IMG/VR virus record: IMGVR_UViG_3300017956_001655
Location: 1-22,541 of that record
DNA: 22,541 bases
Direction: 5' to 3' (one strand)
From: a virus
A program made the position numbers and the translations under genes. Of this stretch, positions 14,055 to 21,437 are shown piece by piece. The stretch's first letter is position 1. Every line of letters starts with the position of its first letter. The notes beneath the pieces were generated by a model. The model was not told the origin of the DNA and did not search any database. It saw nothing but the letters and a program-made list of their open reading frames with translations.

Positions 14055-14664
14055 AGGTATGTATTTCATATAATTTATATTTAAAAGTAGCATCAACTGT
14101 TAAGTATTCTACATCTGTAGCATTTTGTGTATAACTTAAATCGCCCAAAGAAACAGGGAATAGATCTTGGAATCTAACTTCTACTGCTGGATTATTTTTA
14201 TTTGTTAGTAATGTCATAGTAGCATCACCAAACATTCCTCGTTCAGCAGTTGATGGTCTTGTAACACCAATATCACTACCTGCCGATGCATTATCTGGTA
14301 ATGTTCTTGTACCAGCAGTTGTTATTGGACTATTAGAAGTTGTTTGTCTAAAATCTCTAAACTGTTTGGTGTTCTTAGGAAAACCAATACCTGTTAACCA
14401 TTCATGTAATTGAATATAGTTTTCAAGATATTCATCTACAATAAATGTAATGTTTAAATCTTCATATGTTAACACATCTCCTAACATAGGAATATCTTTA
14501 AAACGAGATGCGACTGATGTTTCACCCAAGTTTATTCCTGGAACATTTGCAGCCACAGTAAAATACTCAACCTTTGGAAGTTGAGTAATAGTAAACCTAA
14601 ACTGAGTTGGTGCTGAATAGTCTAACTTAGTTGGTTGTCTGTTTAGTGTATTATCGTATGCCAT
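14050..14664 (-). CDS. Tail tube-fold protein in the gp3 position (tail completion candidate)
   Basis: A 204-residue virion protein related to tail tube gp19. Comparison with gp19 at 20902-21435 shows matching blocks: QFRFTIT with QFRVTIT, VPGINLGETSV with LPAQTIGEIEV, and GDVLTYEDLNITFI with GDREFADAWSVTFI. A variable insert rich in Thr, Ser and Asn (about 105-145) is unique to it. In cyanophages, as I recall, the gene after gp23 is annotated gp3, the tail completion protein, and this may be the same; gp54/gp48-type tube initiators are alternatives. The start at 14664 (MAYDN) is preferred over an upstream TTG because the late promoter octamer lies between them. It is isolated from gp23 by a terminator. 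Confidence 0.75.
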   Translation of the reverse strand: MAYDNTLNRQPTKLDYSAPTQFRFTITQLPKVEYFTVAANVPGINLGETSVASRFKDIPMLGDVLTYEDLNITFIVDEYLENYIQLHEWLTGIGFPKNTKQFRDFRQTTSNSPITTAGTRTLPDNASAGSDIGVTRPSTAERGMFGDATMTLLTNKNNPAVEVRFQDLFPVSLGDLSYTQNATDVEYLTVDATFKYKLYEIHTL

Positions 14665-14669
14665 ACTCT

Positions 14670-14677
14670 TATTTATA
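14670..14677 (-). promoter_or_regulatory. T4-type late promoter for the gp3-like gene
   Basis: Exact TATAAATA on the minus strand, ending five bases before the ATG at 14664. With T4 late spacing the RNA would start at or within a base or two of the A of the ATG, giving a leaderless mRNA. Confidence 0.75.
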
Positions 14678-14683
14678 AGAAAC

Positions 14684-14708
14684 AAAAAAGGGATCCGAAG
14701 ATCCCTTT
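14684..14708 (-). terminator. Intrinsic terminator after gp23
   Basis: On the minus strand AAAGGGATC (14708-14700), loop TTCG (14699-14696) and GATCCCTTT (14695-14687) form a perfect 9-bp stem with an extra-stable UUCG tetraloop, running into six T (14689-14684). It lies 30 bp after the gp23 stop and just upstream of the next late promoter. This is the clearest terminator in the window. Confidence 0.93.
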
Positions 14709-14737
14709 AATGTCAATACTTAAAAAGAGTAGCAATC

Positions 14738-16063
14738 TTACATTAAGTTTGCAACTTTTACTTTTCTGTAGTATTTGTTTGATGCACTAGTAATTGAAAT
14801 CGCACCGTCAGTAGAAGCACCAACTGTTCCAGTATGGAATGGGTTAGCAGCAATTCCGTAACGAGTTTTGAATCCAATTTTAGGTTGGAAAGTGTTCTCA
14901 CCAACAGCACGAACCATTTGTAGAGGCACGTATGGGCAGTAGAACATACCAGCATCGTAAGGTGATGTACCTTTGTAACCAACAACATAGTACTGAGAAG
15001 CTGAAATATTAGCAGCATATGGATCGATATAAACTTTATAACGACCATTTAAAGTACCAGCAAATGTAGATGAAGTATCATCAACATTCAAGTTGTTGTT
15101 TAACGCAGGAGTATAGTCTAATACACCAGCCATTTGTAGAGCAGAAGCGACATCAGCAGAACATAAGATGATGTTACCTTTACCTCTACGAGTTTGTTGA
15201 CCGATCGCATTTGCGTCTCTTTCAAGAGCAAACATTAGACCTTTGAACTTCTCAACAGACCAACGACCATTTGAGTCAGTATCTAAATCGAAGATACCAG
15301 CATTAGTAGTGTTGGCTTGAGCACCGATTACAGCAGAAACATAGATGTTTCTTACAACTTCTCGGTTGATCTCAGCAAGAACTTCAGCAGATAAGATGTT
15401 CGCTAATTCTTGCTCAGCGTCTAATCCGTGAATTGCTTTAAGATCTTGTGCTAGTTCCATTGTGTATTCTGCTTTAAGAGCACGAGTTACAGCAGTAACA
15501 GTGTGCTTCTCAATTGAGAATGCCATTTCAGCAAACTGGTTGGTACCACTGTCACCAAGTGCTTCGCCTTGAGCAGTAGTTTGACCTGTAGCTGAAGTAT
15601 ATGTACCAGCAGGTGAGTCCATTAATACAGAAGGGTTAGTTTCTGTTGCACCAATATCACCACCACCGATTGTACCAGCAGCATTTTGGTTAGAAATATC
15701 TGGGAACGCTTCGTCTGCTAATGCTTCAGCACCTGCTTGAGATGTGAAACGAGAACGCATAGCGAAGATCAATCCTGTTGGACCAGTCATTGGTTGTACA
15801 CCAGCGATATCATAAGCGATAAGGTTTGGCATAGAACGACGAACTAGTGAAATTAGGATTGGATCCCAGTTGTCAATAGATGAACCTGTTGCGTTTGTTG
15901 GAACAGACTCACTTAAGAATGCACGATCTTCTCTAATTGACTTTTCTTGGTTTTCAAGAACGATAGTAGTTACTGCCCTTTTGTACGAATCCTTAATCTC
16001 TGGGAGTTCGGGATGTGCAAGGACTGGCGACCACTTTTCTTGTAGAGCTTCAGTTTGAAACAT
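14738..16063 (-). CDS. 23: Major capsid protein precursor gp23
   Basis: Forms the hexamers of the head. The 441 residues (T4: 521) match T4 gp23: LPEIKDS near the N-terminus, VRRSMPNLIAYDIAGVQPMTGPTG (T4 VRRAIPNLIAFDICGVQPMNSPTG), and the C-terminal PLQMVRAVGENTFQPKIGFKTRYG. The prohead protease gp21 cleaves T4 gp23 after FLTE (residue 65); the equivalent here is FLSE (49-52), giving a mature protein starting at Ser53, with the LxE rule kept. It is shorter than T4, as in cyanophages. AAGGAG precedes the ATG, a late promoter stands 29 bp upstream and a strong terminator follows, so it can be made as a monocistronic late mRNA. Confidence 0.98.
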   Translation of the reverse strand: MFQTEALQEKWSPVLAHPELPEIKDSYKRAVTTIVLENQEKSIREDRAFLSESVPTNATGSSIDNWDPILISLVRRSMPNLIAYDIAGVQPMTGPTGLIFAMRSRFTSQAGAEALADEAFPDISNQNAAGTIGGGDIGATETNPSVLMDSPAGTYTSATGQTTAQGEALGDSGTNQFAEMAFSIEKHTVTAVTRALKAEYTMELAQDLKAIHGLDAEQELANILSAEVLAEINREVVRNIYVSAVIGAQANTTNAGIFDLDTDSNGRWSVEKFKGLMFALERDANAIGQQTRRGKGNIILCSADVASALQMAGVLDYTPALNNNLNVDDTSSTFAGTLNGRYKVYIDPYAANISASQYYVVGYKGTSPYDAGMFYCPYVPLQMVRAVGENTFQPKIGFKTRYGIAANPFHTGTVGASTDGAISITSASNKYYRKVKVANLM

Positions 16064-16091
16064 TGTAATTTTCTCCTTATTACTTTCTACT

Positions 16092-16099
16092 TATTTATA
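16092..16099 (-). promoter_or_regulatory. T4-type late promoter for gp23
   Basis: Exact TATAAATA on the minus strand in the 42-bp gap between gp22 and gp23, 28 bp before the gp23 ATG. The leader has room for the AAGGAG ribosome site. Confidence 0.9.
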
Positions 16100-16105
16100 T
16101 AATTA

Positions 16106-17350
16106 CTATTTTGCACCTTTAACATTTCTGCTAATTGCAGACATATAGTTTGCCATTGAGTCAGAAACATCAATGTCCTGTGCAGAGCCAGTTTCTACAT
16201 TATCAATTGTTGAAGTCGACTCACTTACTACTTTAGGAAAATAATTTTCCTTTAGAGTGTCAATCTTGTTACGGAAAGATTCAGCAGAATCAAATTCTAC
16301 ATCTTCTGTAACTGACTTAAACTTTTCAATTTCGGTTTCTGTTAAATCTGATGTGGCTTCAGATATAACAATTTGACGAGTTAGTCGAGAGTTTTCCTCT
16401 TTAAGAGAAACAGAGTCCTCTAAAGATTTATTAACTTTCTCTTCTAATTCGGCAATCTTTTCTGATTGTGCTTCAAGCACATCATATTTTTCGTCTGGAA
16501 CATCAACATAGTGATCTTCAAACAGTTGTTTTAATCCAGCGATAAAGTCTTCAGCGATTTCGCCTTTGAGTCCACGCTCAATTGCTAGTTCGTTTTCTTT
16601 CATCCACTCTTCAACAACATAGTTTAAGTAAGAATCAATCTTGTCTGTTAATTCAGACTTAACTGTTTCAGTTGCTTCAACTAGTTCTTCATCGTAGACG
16701 CCTTGCATGCGCTCAATTTCTCCACGCACTTTAGACTTAACTGCTGATTCGAAGATTGTTGCAGCTTTAGACTTAAATTCTTCAGAAAGATCGCTTTCGC
16801 CATTCATAAGTGCATCAACATCATCACTGACATTAATTTCTTTAATTCTAGCGTCAACTTCTTCTTTCATTTTTGCCTTTTTCTCTGCTACATCCGCTTC
16901 CTCTTCTTCTTCCATGTCCATTTCTTTCATATAAGAAGCATAAAGTTTTTCCATCTGATCTTTAGGCATTTCTTTCATTGCCTTAATCATTTCTTTTTGC
17001 ATCTCATCTTTGGACATAGTTTCAGAGCAAGAACCTTCTTCAAGAGAATCAACAGAATTATCTACATCTTCATCTTCTTTGATTTTATCCATAGTGTCAG
17101 GTTTTCCAGCACCTTTTTGTGCAGGATCACCAGTGACTTCTTTAGATTTTGGTTTTTTGACTTTTTGAGTAGGGGAAACTACTGCAGGACCAGTGTCTTC
17201 AACACCACCAGATGTTTTATCATCGATCTTGTCTGCCTTATCAGCAGGAGCTGCACCCTTCTTAGGAGCATCGGCACCATTCGCTTCTTCAAGCTCTTTT
17301 AATACTTCTGCTTCTAATTCCTCAATAGATCTGTCTAACTCATTATCCAT
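16106..17350 (-). CDS. 22: Prohead core scaffold gp22
   Basis: Main internal scaffold protein, later degraded by gp21. The 414-residue product is strongly acidic and helical. The first 110 residues are low in complexity (Ala, Pro, Lys, Asp), then come long charged helices with a Met/Glu-rich run (about 125-160), a coiled coil near 295-330 (EKIAELEEKVNKSLEDSVSLKEENSRL) and the conserved end DLTETEIEKFKSVTEDVEFD before a short tail. Position between gp21 and gp23 is as in T4. It is much longer than T4 gp22 (269 aa), mainly through the N-terminal extension, as seen in marine relatives. GGAGATAATTCC lies before the ATG and a late promoter 32 bp upstream. Confidence 0.94.
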   Translation of the reverse strand: MDNELDRSIEELEAEVLKELEEANGADAPKKGAAPADKADKIDDKTSGGVEDTGPAVVSPTQKVKKPKSKEVTGDPAQKGAGKPDTMDKIKEDEDVDNSVDSLEEGSCSETMSKDEMQKEMIKAMKEMPKDQMEKLYASYMKEMDMEEEEEADVAEKKAKMKEEVDARIKEINVSDDVDALMNGESDLSEEFKSKAATIFESAVKSKVRGEIERMQGVYDEELVEATETVKSELTDKIDSYLNYVVEEWMKENELAIERGLKGEIAEDFIAGLKQLFEDHYVDVPDEKYDVLEAQSEKIAELEEKVNKSLEDSVSLKEENSRLTRQIVISEATSDLTETEIEKFKSVTEDVEFDSAESFRNKIDTLKENYFPKVVSESTSTIDNVETGSAQDIDVSDSMANYMSAISRNVKGAK

Positions 17351-17382
17351 TGGAATTATCTCCTAATTAATTGTTTAGTATA

Positions 17383-17390
17383 TATTTATA
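17383..17390 (-). promoter_or_regulatory. T4-type late promoter for gp22
   Basis: Exact TATAAATA on the minus strand, two bases after the gp21 stop and 32 bp before the gp22 ATG. Confidence 0.88.
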
Positions 17391-17392
17391 AT

Positions 17393-18046
17393 TTAAAGCA
17401 TCTTGAGAAACTTAGCAAATTCTAATGCTTCTTCCAACGCTTGTTTTTTTTGTACTTTTTTGTTAATGCGTTCTTTTGCTTGCGCAAGTTCTGCTTCAAC
17501 TAAAGCACCATGATCCCATACCCATTCCTTACCTTCCATTATACCTTCAACGAAAGCACTAGGTGCTGAAGGATCCGCAACAATATCTGCTGCAGTTGCT
17601 AGGTAGAAATCATTTCTCACATAGTTAGCTCCATTTTTCTGGTCTAAACTTCCCATACCTCTGGATGATACACCGAGTTTCGCACCCTCATCCATAAGAT
17701 TCTTTACGATATTACCCATTGGTGTGCTAAGGATCTTTGCCTCACCAATAAAGTTCTTTCCATCTGGATATAGAGCAGTAATCATATGACTTGCTCTTTC
17801 CAAATTAACTGTTGGACCATCTGGATGACCTAATTCACCAAATGCTCTTTTTTCTGAGATATACTCTTTGTTATATCTTTTGACTTCTTTATCTAGTATT
17901 TCCATAGGATAAACTCGACCATTACGATTCTTTAGGTCTGCTTGCATGAAGATACCTTTTATCTTATAGTTCTTCTTACCATTTTCGTCTTGCTCGGTAA
18001 GGTATTCTACATTAGCGACTTCTTCTGAAATTAATTTTATTCCCAT
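17393..18046 (-). CDS. 21: Prohead maturation protease gp21
   Basis: Serine protease of the T4 prohead family (U9/S77) that cleaves scaffold and capsid proteins during head maturation. The 217 residues (T4: 212) match T4: GIFMQADLKNRNGRVYP (T4 GIFMQAEVVNRNKRLYP), FGELGHP with the catalytic His74 (T4 LGELNHP), and LGVSSRGMGSL with the nucleophile Ser127 or Ser128 (T4 PGVSSRGLGSL), then PSAPSAFV. The C-terminal Lys/Glu-rich helix resembles the end of the T4 protein. It starts 9 bp after the first beta-rich paralog; AGGA precedes the ATG. Confidence 0.97.
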   Translation of the reverse strand: MGIKLISEEVANVEYLTEQDENGKKNYKIKGIFMQADLKNRNGRVYPMEILDKEVKRYNKEYISEKRAFGELGHPDGPTVNLERASHMITALYPDGKNFIGEAKILSTPMGNIVKNLMDEGAKLGVSSRGMGSLDQKNGANYVRNDFYLATAADIVADPSAPSAFVEGIMEGKEWVWDHGALVEAELAQAKERINKKVQKKQALEEALEFAKFLKML

Positions 18047-18055
18047 ATTTTTATC

Positions 18056-18436
18056 CTATGTGAGATTGTCGTATCCACTCTCTTTTCTTAATTTAAGTAC
18101 AACAAATCCAGTTCCTGAACTTCCGTTGTCTAATACTATATCACCAGTTACTCCAGTTCCAGCATTATTTGATATGGAAGGAATACCATCACCAAATCCT
18201 AATTTACCACTACCATTTAATGATAACGCAACAACATCTGCATCAGCATCAAATGAAATAGTAAAATTTACATCTGAACTCCAAGAACATCCAACAATTG
18301 ACAATCTTGGATTTGTATCAGCACCTGCTAATGTAGAAGCATCTACTATCGATGCAGCACTATTAGTAGAGCTGAATGTGACCTTGACAACATGTTCAAA
18401 GTCAGAATCTTTTATAGTTTGTAATACTACTGCCAT
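18056..18436 (-). CDS. Small beta-rich structural-type protein, paralog A
   Basis: Function unknown; 126 residues, acidic, rich in Ser, Thr, Gly, Asp and Val, with alternating strand patterns and no membrane segment. It is a clear paralog of the next gene: shared blocks are DSDFE near residue 11, SIVGCSWS/EIVGCKWS, VVALSLNG, a G..SI.NNAG.GV.GDI segment, and a final LRK.SG(Y/F). One cysteine in the GC.WS block is shared. I associate this pattern with small proteins near structural genes in marine phages. Its place between gp20 and gp21 suggests a virion or head-decoration role, which is inferred. Its frame has no second Met, so the start at 18436 is secure. Confidence 0.82.
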   Translation of the reverse strand: MAVVLQTIKDSDFEHVVKVTFSSTNSAASIVDASTLAGADTNPRLSIVGCSWSSDVNFTISFDADADVVALSLNGSGKLGFGDGIPSISNNAGTGVTGDIVLDNGSSGTGFVVLKLRKESGYDNLT

Positions 18437-18633
18437 TTATTTATAATCCTAATGTTATATTGATGTAAAACCAGCAGATTTTCTCATCCTTAAGATGACA
18501 TAACCTACACATGCTGCGTCATTTTCAAAATAAATGTCGCCATCTACTCCATCACCAGCATTGTTTGCTATTGATGGCGCACCATCAGCAAAACCATAAC
18601 TGCCATTACCATTTAATGATAACGCAACAACAT
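18211..18633. repeat. 27-bp exact direct repeat shared by the paralog genes
   Basis: Positions 18211-18237 and 18607-18633 are identical over 27 bases. They encode the shared VVALSLNG block in both paralogs and are flanked by further near-identity. Identity at third codon positions points to recent duplication or gene conversion, since the rest of the two genes has diverged widely. The span given covers both copies and the DNA between them. Confidence 0.85.
18438..18445 (-). promoter_or_regulatory. Late octamer directly before paralog A (doubtful promoter)
   Basis: Exact TATAAATA on the minus strand, but it ends one base before the ATG at 18436, so the RNA would begin inside the second codon. 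It overlaps the leader (AGGAT) used for translation. It could serve gp21 downstream; it may also be a chance match. Confidence 0.35.
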
Positions 18634-18841
18634 TTGCTGTAGCATTAAACTCTATATCTAAAGGAGAACTTAAAGACCATTTACAGCCAACTATTTCAAC
18701 TCTATCACTACCATCATCAGCAGCAGATTCGTATTCTCCAACATCTATTACTTTAAGTGCTGTGCCATTTGTTCCTGTAACGATAGTTTTAGTGACAATT
18801 TCAAAATCAGAGTCTACTAATGTCTGCGTTGTATATGCCAT
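18455..18841 (-). CDS. Small beta-rich structural-type protein, paralog B
   Basis: Function unknown; 128 residues. Paralog of the following gene (18056-18436), separated by 18 bp, with the same order of blocks: DSDFE, RVEIVGCKWS, NVVALSLNG, SIANNAGDGVDGDI and LRMRKSAGF. It differs by an acidic insertion around residues 37-47 (ESAADDGSDR) and a second cysteine in AACVGYV. Both proteins look like compact beta-sandwiches by their strand pattern. Two diverged copies kept side by side in the head gene cluster suggest a hetero-oligomer or two sites on the capsid; this is inferred. AAGGAT stands nine bases before the ATG. Confidence 0.82.
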   Translation of the reverse strand: MAYTTQTLVDSDFEIVTKTIVTGTNGTALKVIDVGEYESAADDGSDRVEIVGCKWSLSSPLDIEFNATANVVALSLNGNGSYGFADGAPSIANNAGDGVDGDIYFENDAACVGYVILRMRKSAGFTSI

Positions 18842-18850
18842 TTCTTATCC

Positions 18851-19102
18851 TTAAATTGACAAAACTTCTCGTTCGAAGTAATCCGTAAGTTCTTTTTCAG
18901 TAACTCTATGTTTCTTTGAGACATCACGAAGTGTCTTTTCGAAGTTATTTAGTATATTTAGTCCTTTAGTGCCGTCCATTAGCGTAAAAATCTCATCTAC
19001 TGCCTTTTTCATCTTAGGAGATAACTTTTTATACTCCTTAGATTTCTTATGCTCATCTTTTTCGTTAACAGATGAATAGTATTCACCAAAATTAAGAATC
19101 AT
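18851..19102 (-). CDS. Small helical protein at the prohead-core position (83 aa)
   Basis: Function not recognised. The product MILNFGEYYSSVNEKDEH... has 83 residues, is basic in the middle (KKSKEYKKLSPKMKKA) and looks wholly helical. The frame stays open to a TTG at 19132, but the ATG at 19102 overlaps the end of the 58-aa gene by 11 bp and has GGGGA just upstream, so I choose it. T4 has small prohead core proteins gp67 and gp68 between gp20 and gp21, and this gene and its neighbour occupy that place. Homology to them is not shown by sequence alone. Confidence 0.72.
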   Translation of the reverse strand: MILNFGEYYSSVNEKDEHKKSKEYKKLSPKMKKAVDEIFTLMDGTKGLNILNNFEKTLRDVSKKHRVTEKELTDYFEREVLSI

Positions 19103-19268
19103 CTTCCCCACTCTCAACAGGTGTTTTAACAAAGGAGTTTGCTACTTCAACTCTTTTAGTTTCTAACGAAGTTCCAACTTTCGCAGACATAACATCATTA
19201 AATGCTTTCTCTGCTTCTAAGTTATCACCTTTGTGTAGTGCGTCAATCATATCTCTTGTATTTGCCAT
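19092..19268 (-). CDS. Small prohead-core-like protein (58 aa)
   Basis: A short gene that an ORF length cut-off can miss. It starts at an ATG three bases after the gp20 stop, with GGAGATTAAACT before it, and ends in TAA at 19092. The product MANTRDMIDALHKGDNLEAE... continues with KAFNDVMSAKVG and TKRVEVANSFVKT, and is helical and acidic at its end (ESGEDDS). The pattern of an EAEKAFNDVMSAKV core followed by a helix ending in VANSFV recalls small prohead core proteins (gp67/gp68 type) of T4-like phages, from memory. Tight spacing with gp20 and overlap with the next gene support expression. Confidence 0.8.
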   Translation of the reverse strand: MANTRDMIDALHKGDNLEAEKAFNDVMSAKVGTSLETKRVEVANSFVKTPVESGEDDS

Positions 19269-19271
19269 AGT

Positions 19272-20849
19272 TTAATCTCCGTCTTGGTCTGTACCTTCTA
19301 AATCATCTGGTGAAATAAATCCACCAGAACCATCTTGAGGATATCTTGTGATACCATCAGTATTACTTGGAATATCAATTCCACCATCCTCGACATCTTC
19401 ACCTGATTCTATAGAAATTTGTTTTTGCATTTCTTCAATCTCTTCATCAGTCATACTTAATACATTCTTTTGAACCCACTCTTTACTGAAGAATGTGCCA
19501 ATATATTGTTCAATTGATTGAAGTGATTGCAATTTATCATTCAATAGTTCTGCTTTCTTTAATTCAGCAAAGTGCCCATCTTGTAAAAAGTTATATTGAA
19601 TATGCTCTTTAATTCTATCCCATTCTTCAATAGTTATCACACCCTTTAGCACCAATTGTGTTTTTAACATATCAGTAAATAGTGGTGTAAACTTCTTACG
19701 AATTCTTTGAACAAATTTAGTAAACTTCAATTCATCTCTAGTAATTTCAGTTGAACGACCTAAACTAAAATTGTTTTCTGCTTCCATACGAGAAATAGGA
19801 ACATTCAATGAACGATACAATTTGTTCTGAAAATATTTAATGTCATCTATCTCACCTAAATTAGAACCTCCAGGAAGTGTAGTAATCTCAGTACCACGAC
19901 CACCTTCTCGTCTTGGCAACCAAAAATCTTCTAACATTGACATGTGGTTTCTATCATCACGAATTTCACCAGTAGATGCATCGTAAACTAGTTTGTTACG
20001 ATATCTGTTCATTACATCTCTTAGATATTGTTCTGCTTTTACTTTTGGTAAGTTGCCGACATCAATATAAAAGATTCTTCTTTCTGGTGCTCTTGATATT
20101 CTGTAGATAACTAAACTGTCTTCAATCATTCTTAATTGATTGATAGGTTTAATTGCTTTGTGTAAGTATGATAATACATGTCCTTTGTTTTGGTCAATTA
20201 GACCAGAAGGACAATATGTAATACTATCAGAAGATATCTTGATACCCTCTGTAGTTCCCATTTTTAGACCTTTATCGTTGTAGATAAAGTATTCTTCTAT
20301 ATCTTGAATTAAATCAATTTGTGTTGTATTGTCTTTTTTCTTATTGACTTGTCTTACTTTCTTAATCTTCTTAGGATCTATGTAACGAACCTCAACAAGT
20401 CCTTTCTTTAGGTCACTTTTATCAATTACTTTATGATAAAATAATCGACCATCAATATACCATCTTCTAAAGATGTCGTGCCCTTTAGTATTAAAGTCTA
20501 ACAATCTTAATACAGTATCAAACTCGCTACGAATTCTTTTCTTGATAGTTTCTGAGTATTGTAAATTATCCAGAGAAATAGAAACCGACTGATCCTTTTC
20601 ATCAGATACGATTGACTCGTTTACTATGTCTTCGATTGCTGAATCACACTCAGGTTGAGTAGCGATATCACGATATCTACGAATTAAATCTTGTTCAGAC
20701 CTTTCTCTACCATCAGTATCCAGAACTTGACCGAAGAAGCCACCTCCAGCAACTTCGGTCGTTCCGTCATCTGTACTTGGTAAAGTGAACTTCTCTTGAC
20801 CTTTTTCGTCTTTGATTCGTTCAAATTTAAAACCAAATAGTTGTGCCAT
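19272..20849 (-). CDS. 20: Portal vertex protein gp20
   Basis: Forms the dodecameric portal through which DNA enters the head and starts prohead assembly. The 525 residues (T4: 524) include the N-terminal MAQLFGFKFERIKDEKGQEK, the conserved RYRDIATQPECDSAIEDIVNE (64-84), RYIDPKKIKKVRQ, the APERRIFYIDVGNLPK block, NRYRNKLVYDASTGEI and the strongly conserved EDFWLPRREGGRGTEITTLPGG, followed by LYRSLNVP. These are hallmarks of T4-type portals. The C-terminal 40 residues are acidic. A late promoter lies 35 bp upstream and GAGG in the leader. Confidence 0.98.
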   Translation of the reverse strand: MAQLFGFKFERIKDEKGQEKFTLPSTDDGTTEVAGGGFFGQVLDTDGRERSEQDLIRRYRDIATQPECDSAIEDIVNESIVSDEKDQSVSISLDNLQYSETIKKRIRSEFDTVLRLLDFNTKGHDIFRRWYIDGRLFYHKVIDKSDLKKGLVEVRYIDPKKIKKVRQVNKKKDNTTQIDLIQDIEEYFIYNDKGLKMGTTEGIKISSDSITYCPSGLIDQNKGHVLSYLHKAIKPINQLRMIEDSLVIYRISRAPERRIFYIDVGNLPKVKAEQYLRDVMNRYRNKLVYDASTGEIRDDRNHMSMLEDFWLPRREGGRGTEITTLPGGSNLGEIDDIKYFQNKLYRSLNVPISRMEAENNFSLGRSTEITRDELKFTKFVQRIRKKFTPLFTDMLKTQLVLKGVITIEEWDRIKEHIQYNFLQDGHFAELKKAELLNDKLQSLQSIEQYIGTFFSKEWVQKNVLSMTDEEIEEMQKQISIESGEDVEDGGIDIPSNTDGITRYPQDGSGGFISPDDLEGTDQDGD

Positions 20850-20884
20850 GTTATAAACTCCAAACCTCTATATTTTTGTATAAC

Positions 20885-20892
20885 TATTTATA
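20885..20892 (-). promoter_or_regulatory. T4-type late promoter for gp20
   Basis: Exact TATAAATA on the minus strand in the 52-bp gap after gp19, 35 bp before the gp20 ATG. It would also serve the small core genes, the paralog pair and gp21. Confidence 0.9.
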
Positions 20893-20901
20893 CGATTAAA
20901 A

Positions 20902-21435
20902 TTAGAAGTTTACACCACTTGCTTCAAAGTGTTGGTATCTCCATGTAACTTCAAACTCTTCGATCTCGTTTGTAGTTTCAGTAGACAAGTCTATTTGAGC
21001 AACTGTTAATGGCCATGCGTTTCTAAAGATATAACTCTTAAGAACTGTATCATCTCTATCTAACTGCTCAACGAACAAGTCAGTTTGATAGTCAGCAGGT
21101 GAAACTACACCAGTTCCTTCTGCTAAATCGTTGATACCATTTGACCATCTTTCCATAGCATTTCTAATCATAAAGTCTGTGTCATTGATAAATGTTACAG
21201 ACCAAGCATCAGCAAACTCTCTGTCACCTGCCATGTAGATTTTTCTTCCACGGAAAGGCACTTCAATCTCACCTATTGTTTGAGCAGGTAAGTTTGATGC
21301 TTTTGCTAGAAAGGATGTTCTACGAACATCCAATCCGATAGCAATACCAGAAGGTGGAGTTATTGTTACTCTGAATTGGTTAGCTCTAGCACCACCACCA
21401 ATCAGATTCGCTTTAAAATCGTCTATTGCTGCCAT
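20902..21435 (-). CDS. 19: Tail tube protein gp19
   Basis: Polymerises into the inner tube of the contractile tail. The 177 residues (T4: 163) follow T4 gp19: RANQFRVTITPP near the N-terminus, IYMAGDREFADAWSVTFINDTDFMIRNAMERW (T4 has INVAGDRTFDDWTVTVMNDEAHDARQKFVDW), PADYQTDLFVEQLDRD and the ending ETTNEIEEFEVTWRYQHFE (T4 NNEIQTFEVTLALDYWE). It starts two bases after the gp18 stop; AGGT before the ATG lies within the end of gp18. The late promoter for this pair must lie outside the window. Confidence 0.97.
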   Translation of the reverse strand: MAAIDDFKANLIGGGARANQFRVTITPPSGIAIGLDVRRTSFLAKASNLPAQTIGEIEVPFRGRKIYMAGDREFADAWSVTFINDTDFMIRNAMERWSNGINDLAEGTGVVSPADYQTDLFVEQLDRDDTVLKSYIFRNAWPLTVAQIDLSTETTNEIEEFEVTWRYQHFEASGVNF

Positions 21436-21437
21436 GA

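Noticed and set aside
14665-14685. TTG start adding seven residues to the gp3-like protein
   Set aside because: The codons run through the late promoter octamer and would lie upstream of the predicted RNA start.
14758-15048. 96-codon minus-strand open frame inside gp23
   Set aside because: Shadow of the conserved capsid gene in another frame, with low-complexity hydrophobic sequence.
19103-19132. TTG start extending the 83-aa gene after gp20 by ten codons
   Set aside because: No ribosome site before the TTG; the ATG at 19102 has GGGGA and a typical short overlap with the preceding gene.
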